This document shows, in pieces, positions 7,283 through 11,253 of a stretch of DNA of 11,253 nt. Where the stretch lies: contig JBBDRU010000038.1 of the NCBI GenBank assembly GCA_040905305.1, positions 1-11,253 on the forward strand, in the 5' to 3' direction. Every line of letters begins with the position of its first letter. The stretch's first letter is position 1. The notes under the pieces were generated by a model, which saw only the letters and a list, made by a program, of their open reading frames with translations, had not been told where the DNA came from and searched no databases. A program made the position numbers and the translations under genes. The stretch is from SHAN690 sp040905305. GTDB taxonomy: Bacteria > Bacteroidota > Bacteroidia > Flavobacteriales_G > Salibacteraceae.

Positions 7283-9049
7283 TTATTTCTGTAAAACGAT
7301 GGTTGACCGACCATCACCATCTGGTGTACTGTATTTGATCAAATATTGACCGTTTTCAAAAGCTCCAAAATCAATTACATGATTAGGGCTAACTTTATTA
7401 AACTGCATAATTTTCCTACCCAAAACATCATAAACCGAAACATCTGTTTCTCCCGCCCACTGATCAGCAAACTTGAAGGTTACAATTGACTTGGTTGGAT
7501 TTGGGTAAAAGCTTACTTGATTGGACATGACCTCATTTAAGCCAACATTAATGACATTAAAAAATGTACTTCCCTGACAACCGTATTCATCTGTTACGGT
7601 TAATGTATAAAGCCCATTATTACTAACTGTTATGTTGGCGCCACTACCTCCATTACTCCAATCATATTCCTGGTAGCCCGGGGTGCCTTGTAGTTTAACA
7701 TCACCATTGCCTTGTCCTTCTCCTGTGATTTCAGGTTCCGGTAGAGGTCTGAGTGTAACAAAGGCTGTATCCTTGCCTTGGCAGTTATTTCCCGTTGTGC
7801 CGCTAACAGCTAAAGTTCCAGTGGCCGAAACCTCTGCAGTATCTGCGCTTGAAATTGTTACCCAGTTTATCCCATCATTGAATTGCCACAAATAATTCGA
7901 TAAGGTCTCCAATGTGCTCACTCCAACTTCTGAACCTTCGCACACATCGATCAGCAATCCAGGTTGAATGGTAACCTCTCCGAAATCAACCGTCAAAATG
8001 CCATCATCAGATTTAAAACAACCACTAACCGTATCCATAATTGTCAGTGTCACAGTTCCCGGCTGATTTGCGCCATAAAACGCTCCTGAACTGCTATCTG
8101 GCCATACATTAATACAATTATTACATCCGGCAGCAGGTGCCTGATAAACAAAAGGCAAACTACTTGCACACACGGTGGTGTCAAAAAGGTTTGGTTGCGT
8201 AACATCAATAAACTCTACTTCAATTTCTTGCCTCATTCCGCATTGAGTAACCGTATCAACCCCGTAAACAGTATAAGTAGCCGTGCTATCAACATTGATC
8301 GACATGGTCGTTTCACCGGTGCTCCAAGTGTAAGTTACATTGGTCTGCGACCCTTGCGTATCAGCTGTAATAGGAACGAATGGAACAGAGCCGGCACACA
8401 ACAATGTATCGTATCCACCAGGATAAAGAGGCTTAGTTGGCCCGTAACATCCATACATTGTAAAGATATGGCCCGAATCAGTAAAATTCAATGGTGCACA
8501 GTTTTGAGACGTTATCCAACTCGTGCAGCCCGAACCAAAACCATTGTTTGGGTTTTGCCACTTAGGCAGGTAACCTGTGAGGCTTCCTTCTCTTGTCCAA
8601 TACCACTGGCCTCCTCCTCCTCCAAAGTCTTTTCTCGCTTGAAGAGCTAACCAATAGGTTCCGGATGAAATTTCAATAGGTGTTTCCCAGTAAGGCCTTA
8701 GGTCTCCATCACCATAAAAATCTAAGTTATTATTAATGGTGTCCGAAAACACCAACGGGCCGATATCTCCGGCATCATCTTCATAAATATGAATAATCAA
8801 TCCAGATGTAGCAGTTGCTCCAGCCGAATACTGTCCCCCGATGTACAGTGAGTCTAAATACCACGTCTCCCCAGACGGAACAGTAAAGTCATCCGCAACC
8901 ATGCAGTCATACTGATCGTTTGCTGTCTCAAAATCTTGAGCTGCCAGACCCACTGTTGTAGGTGATTGAATAGGGTTAAATAGTTCCACCTGACTGTATC
9001 CGATCATACAGAATAATGTAGTAAACAATAATAGTAAAGCTCTTTTCAT
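7283..9049 (-). CDS. T9SS type A sorting domain protein with Ig-like repeats (paralogue A)
   Basis: This 588-residue protein begins with a Sec signal peptide (MKRALLLLFTTLFCMIGYSQ, probable cut after GYS). The N-terminal module (about 21-201) parallels paralogue B: AAQDF, VADDFTVPSGETWYLDSL, SGTYWLALQARKDF, GQWYW, GSGCTSW. Ig/PKD-like modules fill about 205-500 (for example YTWSTGETT, YLWQFNDG, YDWSNGGSG with YTLTVTDEYGCQG). The T9SS type A sorting domain spans about 508-588 (SFYPNPTKS, YDVLGRKI, ENGQYLIKY, terminal K). Cys14 lies in the signal peptide but is not a lipobox. It is the first gene of the minus-strand block and ends at its own terminator. A degenerate -7-like element (CACCTTTC on the minus strand, 9068-9075) sits 18 bp upstream of the ATG. 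It is probably a surface-attached or released adhesin-like protein; the ligand is unknown. Confidence 0.88.
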   Translation of the reverse strand: MKRALLLLFTTLFCMIGYSQVELFNPIQSPTTVGLAAQDFETANDQYDCMVADDFTVPSGETWYLDSLYIGGQYSAGATATSGLIIHIYEDDAGDIGPLVFSDTINNNLDFYGDGDLRPYWETPIEISSGTYWLALQARKDFGGGGGQWYWTREGSLTGYLPKWQNPNNGFGSGCTSWITSQNCAPLNFTDSGHIFTMYGCYGPTKPLYPGGYDTLLCAGSVPFVPITADTQGSQTNVTYTWSTGETTMSINVDSTATYTVYGVDTVTQCGMRQEIEVEFIDVTQPNLFDTTVCASSLPFVYQAPAAGCNNCINVWPDSSSGAFYGANQPGTVTLTIMDTVSGCFKSDDGILTVDFGEVTIQPGLLIDVCEGSEVGVSTLETLSNYLWQFNDGINWVTISSADTAEVSATGTLAVSGTTGNNCQGKDTAFVTLRPLPEPEITGEGQGNGDVKLQGTPGYQEYDWSNGGSGANITVSNNGLYTLTVTDEYGCQGSTFFNVINVGLNEVMSNQVSFYPNPTKSIVTFKFADQWAGETDVSVYDVLGRKIMQFNKVSPNHVIDFGAFENGQYLIKYSTPDGDGRSTIVLQK

Positions 9050-9268
9050 GGTATTTTTATTTTAATTGAAAGGTGAATATATCACTTTAATCGAAACTTT
9101 AAGGTTTTTTATAAAAAAAGTTGACTTAGATTTTAAGTCCCGGCTTTTAATTCTTTCAAGTTCATCGATAAATATTGTGAAAACTCATTACGTTAAGAAT
9201 GCTTTAGACCTTTAAGAATGGCAATGTCATTTTTCAGTTTATCTTCGCCTCCATCTCGATAAAAAACC
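9050..9268. other. Divergent intergenic region
   Basis: This 219-bp AT-rich spacer separates the minus-strand surface-protein block from the plus-strand glycosyltransferase operon and must hold both promoters. The minus side has a weak CACCTTTC element (9068-9075). The plus side has TATCTTCGC (9240-9248), one mismatch from TAnnTTTGC. A 9-bp direct repeat, TTAAGAATG, occurs at 9193-9201 and 9212-9220, just before the plus-side element. No convincing gene or terminator is seen here. Confidence 0.6.
9240..9248 (+). promoter_or_regulatory. Candidate Bacteroidota -7 promoter element for the mannosyltransferase operon
   Basis: TATCTTCGC matches the -7 consensus TAnnTTTGC with one mismatch and lies 20 bp before the GTG start, implying a short leader. 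No clear -33 TTTG is present at about 19 bp, so confidence is low. Confidence 0.3.
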
Positions 9269-9979
9269 GTGGCAGAAGCGCTCGTAATCATACCGACATA
9301 TAATGAAAAAGAAAACATTGAACGCATGGTTCGGAAGGTGTTTTCACTGCCCGTTGATTTCGATCTTCTCATTGTAGATGATGGGTCTCCTGACGGAACC
9401 GGAGGCATTGTAAAATCGCTGATGATGGAATTTGAGGGACGATTGCACATCGAAGAACGTCAGGGAAAATTAGGCTTAGGAACTGCTTACATTCATGGTT
9501 TTAAATGGGGACTTGAACGGGTTTATGAGTATTTCTTCGAAATGGACTGCGATTTCTCTCATAATCCTGACGATCTTGTACGGCTTTATATAGCTACCAA
9601 AGATGGAGAAGCAGATGTTGCCATTGGTTCTCGCTATGTAAGAGGTGGGAAGGTAGAAAATTGGCCACTTGGCCGAGTTTTAATGTCTTACTTTGCCTCG
9701 GTCTATGTGCGCCTCGTACTTTGGATGAATATTAAAGACACAACTGCCGGCTTCAAATGCTACCGTAGAAAAGTTCTTGAAACCATCGCACTTGATGAAA
9801 TAAAGTTTATCGGATATGCCTTTCAAATTGAAATGAAATACCGTGCGTGGCGCAATAAATTTAAATTAATTGAAGTGCCGATCACCTTTACCGACCGTAT
9901 TGCCGGCAATTCTAAGATGAGCACAGGAATTTTTAAAGAAGCTTTTTGGGGCGTACTTCAAATGCGTTTTAAAATATGA
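9269..9979 (+). CDS. Polyprenol monophosphomannose synthase (GT2, Dpm1-like)
   Basis: This 236-residue family 2 glycosyltransferase probably transfers mannose from GDP-mannose to polyprenyl phosphate at the cytoplasmic membrane face, giving a lipid-linked donor for protein or surface glycan mannosylation. The visible motifs are in the expected order: IIPTYNEKENIE (7-18), nucleotide-binding LLIVDDGSPDGTG (33-45), catalytic FEMDCDFSHNP (90-100), VAIGSRYVRGG (117-127), DTTAGFKCYRR (157-167), and FTDRIAGNSKMS (207-218) near the end. It lacks C-terminal membrane helices, so it is the short soluble/peripheral Dpm1 form and is complete in length. The start is GTG at 9269: an in-frame TAA at 9260-9262 rules out extension, and the family normally begins two to five residues before the IIPTYNE strand. 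The stop overlaps the dihydroorotase start (ATGA), indicating translational coupling. The exact sugar is family inference. Confidence 0.9.
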   Translation: MAEALVIIPTYNEKENIERMVRKVFSLPVDFDLLIVDDGSPDGTGGIVKSLMMEFEGRLHIEERQGKLGLGTAYIHGFKWGLERVYEYFFEMDCDFSHNPDDLVRLYIATKDGEADVAIGSRYVRGGKVENWPLGRVLMSYFASVYVRLVLWMNIKDTTAGFKCYRRKVLETIALDEIKFIGYAFQIEMKYRAWRNKFKLIEVPITFTDRIAGNSKMSTGIFKEAFWGVLQMRFKI

Positions 9980-11253
9980 GTAAAACATTGATTTCAAACC
10001 CCGTTATCGTGAACGAGGGTCGGTCATTTAAAGGCCATGTACTTATTGAAAACGATCGTATTTCTTCTGTTTTTGAATCAACCTTGCCCAGTGAAATTGC
10101 TGATGACAAAAACATAATCGTGGTTGATGCAACGGGATTGACTTTGGTTCCGGGAGTGATTGATGACCAGGTGCATTTTCGTGAACCGGGGCTCACTCAC
10201 AAAGCTGAAATATACACTGAGGCGAAGGCTGCTGTGGCTGGGGGTGTTACCAGTTACATGGAAATGCCCAATACCCAGCCTCAAACTACTACACAACATG
10301 AGCTCACCAAAAAATTTGAACGTGCTTCTGATGTTTCTTTAGCCAATTATTCGTTCTTTTTTGGAGCTACAAACGAAAACCTCAACGAAGTTTTAGCCAC
10401 GGATAAAAACAATGTTTGCGGTGTTAAAATTTTCATGGGTTCATCCACAGGCAACATGCTTGTGGATAACCGCGATGCATTAGAAAAGATTTTCTCAAAA
10501 ACCGATCTGATCATCGCCACACATTGCGAGGATGAAAGCACCATTCGTGCAAACTCTGCCGTTTACAAAGCACGTTATGGAAATAAGGTTCCCATGAGTG
10601 CTCACCCTTTGATTCGCTCCGCTGAAGCTTGTTATAAATCATCAAGTATGGCGGTGGAGTTAGCCAAAAAGCACGATTCCCGATTACATGTATTGCACAT
10701 CAGTACGGCCCGAGAAACCGCCCTTTTTCAAAGCGATCTTCCATTATCGGAGAAACGCATAACCGCTGAAGCTTGTATTCACCACTTGTGGTTTTCAGAT
10801 GTTGACTATGATGACAAAGGAACGCTCATCAAGTGGAACCCCGCTGTTAAAACCAAAGCGGATCGGGATGCCATTTGGCAAGCCGTGCTCGAAAACAGAA
10901 TAGATGTGATCGCCACTGACCACGCTCCTCATACACTGGAAGAAAAATCTCAAAATTATTGGAGTGCTCCATCTGGTGGGCCTTTGATTCAACATTCGCT
11001 GTTGGCGATGATGGATTTCGTAAAACAAGGAAAAATAAGCATCGAGCGCGCTGTTGAAAAGCTGTCTCATGCACCCGCAACCCTTTTTCAAATAAACCAA
11101 AGAGGTTTCATCAGAGAAGGCTACTTTGCAGATTTAGTGCTTGTTGATCTCAATGCAAAACAAGAGGTTACTAAGTCCAGTTTGCATTATAAATGCGGTT
11201 GGTCGCCTTTTGAAGGCCACACTTTTCAGTCTAACATTGCAAAAACCTTTGTG
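9976..11253 (+). CDS. pyrC: Dihydroorotase, 3' end outside window
   Basis: The frame runs open from ATG 9976 to the last base: 426 residues, lacking perhaps the last ~20 of a ~445-residue enzyme. Dihydroorotase cyclises carbamoyl-aspartate to dihydroorotate, the third step of de novo pyrimidine synthesis, in the cytoplasm. Amidohydrolase-superfamily landmarks are PGVIDDQVHFREPG (59-72), GGVTSYMEMPNT (89-100), the lysine expected to be carboxylated in VKIFMGSS (K151), THCED (H183), LHVLHIST (H241), and IATDHAPHTLEEK (D315, from 312). The first histidine of the usual HxH metal motif is Gln65 (QVH). From memory this is common in Bacteroidota dihydroorotases, so it does not by itself suggest inactivity. 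The start overlaps the mannosyltransferase stop by ATGA, so the two genes are co-transcribed and probably coupled. The gene could be a PyrC paralogue, but the conserved motifs favour a working enzyme. Confidence 0.93.
   Translation, partial: MSKTLISNPVIVNEGRSFKGHVLIENDRISSVFESTLPSEIADDKNIIVVDATGLTLVPGVIDDQVHFREPGLTHKAEIYTEAKAAVAGGVTSYMEMPNTQPQTTTQHELTKKFERASDVSLANYSFFFGATNENLNEVLATDKNNVCGVKIFMGSSTGNMLVDNRDALEKIFSKTDLIIATHCEDESTIRANSAVYKARYGNKVPMSAHPLIRSAEACYKSSSMAVELAKKHDSRLHVLHISTARETALFQSDLPLSEKRITAEACIHHLWFSDVDYDDKGTLIKWNPAVKTKADRDAIWQAVLENRIDVIATDHAPHTLEEKSQNYWSAPSGGPLIQHSLLAMMDFVKQGKISIERAVEKLSHAPATLFQINQRGFIREGYFADLVLVDLNAKQEVTKSSLHYKCGWSPFEGHTFQSNIAKTFV

Noticed and set aside
8195..8650. 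151-codon plus-strand open frame inside the 588-residue T9SS gene
   Set aside because: It lies wholly antisense to a gene with clear domains and has no recognisable motif; its composition is that of a reverse-strand shadow.
9193..9450. 85-codon minus-strand open frame over the start of the mannosyltransferase gene
   Set aside because: It is antisense to the strongly conserved PTYNE and DDGSPDGT region, has no family resemblance, and its open frame is explained by that coding sequence.
10795..11100. 101-codon and overlapping 77-codon minus-strand frames in the dihydroorotase region
   Set aside because: They are antisense to the continuous dihydroorotase frame containing the ATDHAPH motif; neither shows a known pattern.

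Overview
The window looks like chromosomal DNA from a Bacteroidota (Bacteroidetes) bacterium, most likely a marine or freshwater member of the Flavobacteriales. The evidence is three secreted proteins with type IX secretion system (T9SS) type A C-terminal sorting domains (F/W/YxPNPt, then MGQ/SGR/LGR, then GIYl/GQYl), many lamin-tail and Ig-like extracellular domains, starts without an obvious Shine-Dalgarno sequence, and a dihydroorotase with the QVHFREPG form of the metal motif. No RNA genes, insertion sequences, CRISPR arrays or phage genes were seen.

Layout. Bases 1-627 (+) are the 3' part of a large extracellular lamin-tail/FlgD-Ig-like protein whose start lies off the left edge. Bases 720-3377 (+) encode an 885-residue T9SS-exported protein with an internal domain duplication, a lamin-tail domain and a sorting domain, closed by a strong intrinsic terminator at 3398-3428. 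Bases 3485-3865 (+) encode a small basic cytoplasmic protein of unknown function. It converges, with only 3 bp between stop codons, on a minus-strand block: a secreted class C beta-lactamase-fold serine hydrolase (5368-3869), then two tandem paralogous T9SS-exported Ig-repeat proteins (7219-5465 and 9049-7283). Each of the two paralogues is followed by its own intrinsic terminator. A 219-bp divergent spacer (9050-9268) leads into a plus-strand housekeeping operon: a polyprenol-phosphate mannose synthase-type glycosyltransferase (GTG start, 9269-9979), overlapped by ATGA with a dihydroorotase gene (9976 to beyond the right edge) that is open to the last base.

How the genes relate. The left and middle parts hold mainly cell-surface or secreted proteins probably exported by Sec and then T9SS. 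They look like adhesins or structural proteins: none of the lamin-tail or Ig-repeat proteins shows a recognisable catalytic domain. The right-hand operon couples lipid-linked mannose donor synthesis with pyrimidine biosynthesis. I see no defence, mobile or evidently novel multi-gene system. The points most worth a second look are the tandem paralogue pair with its tight terminator spacing, the duplicated nuclease-associated-like modules without a nuclease, the unassigned 126-residue protein, and the His-to-Gln change in the dihydroorotase metal motif.
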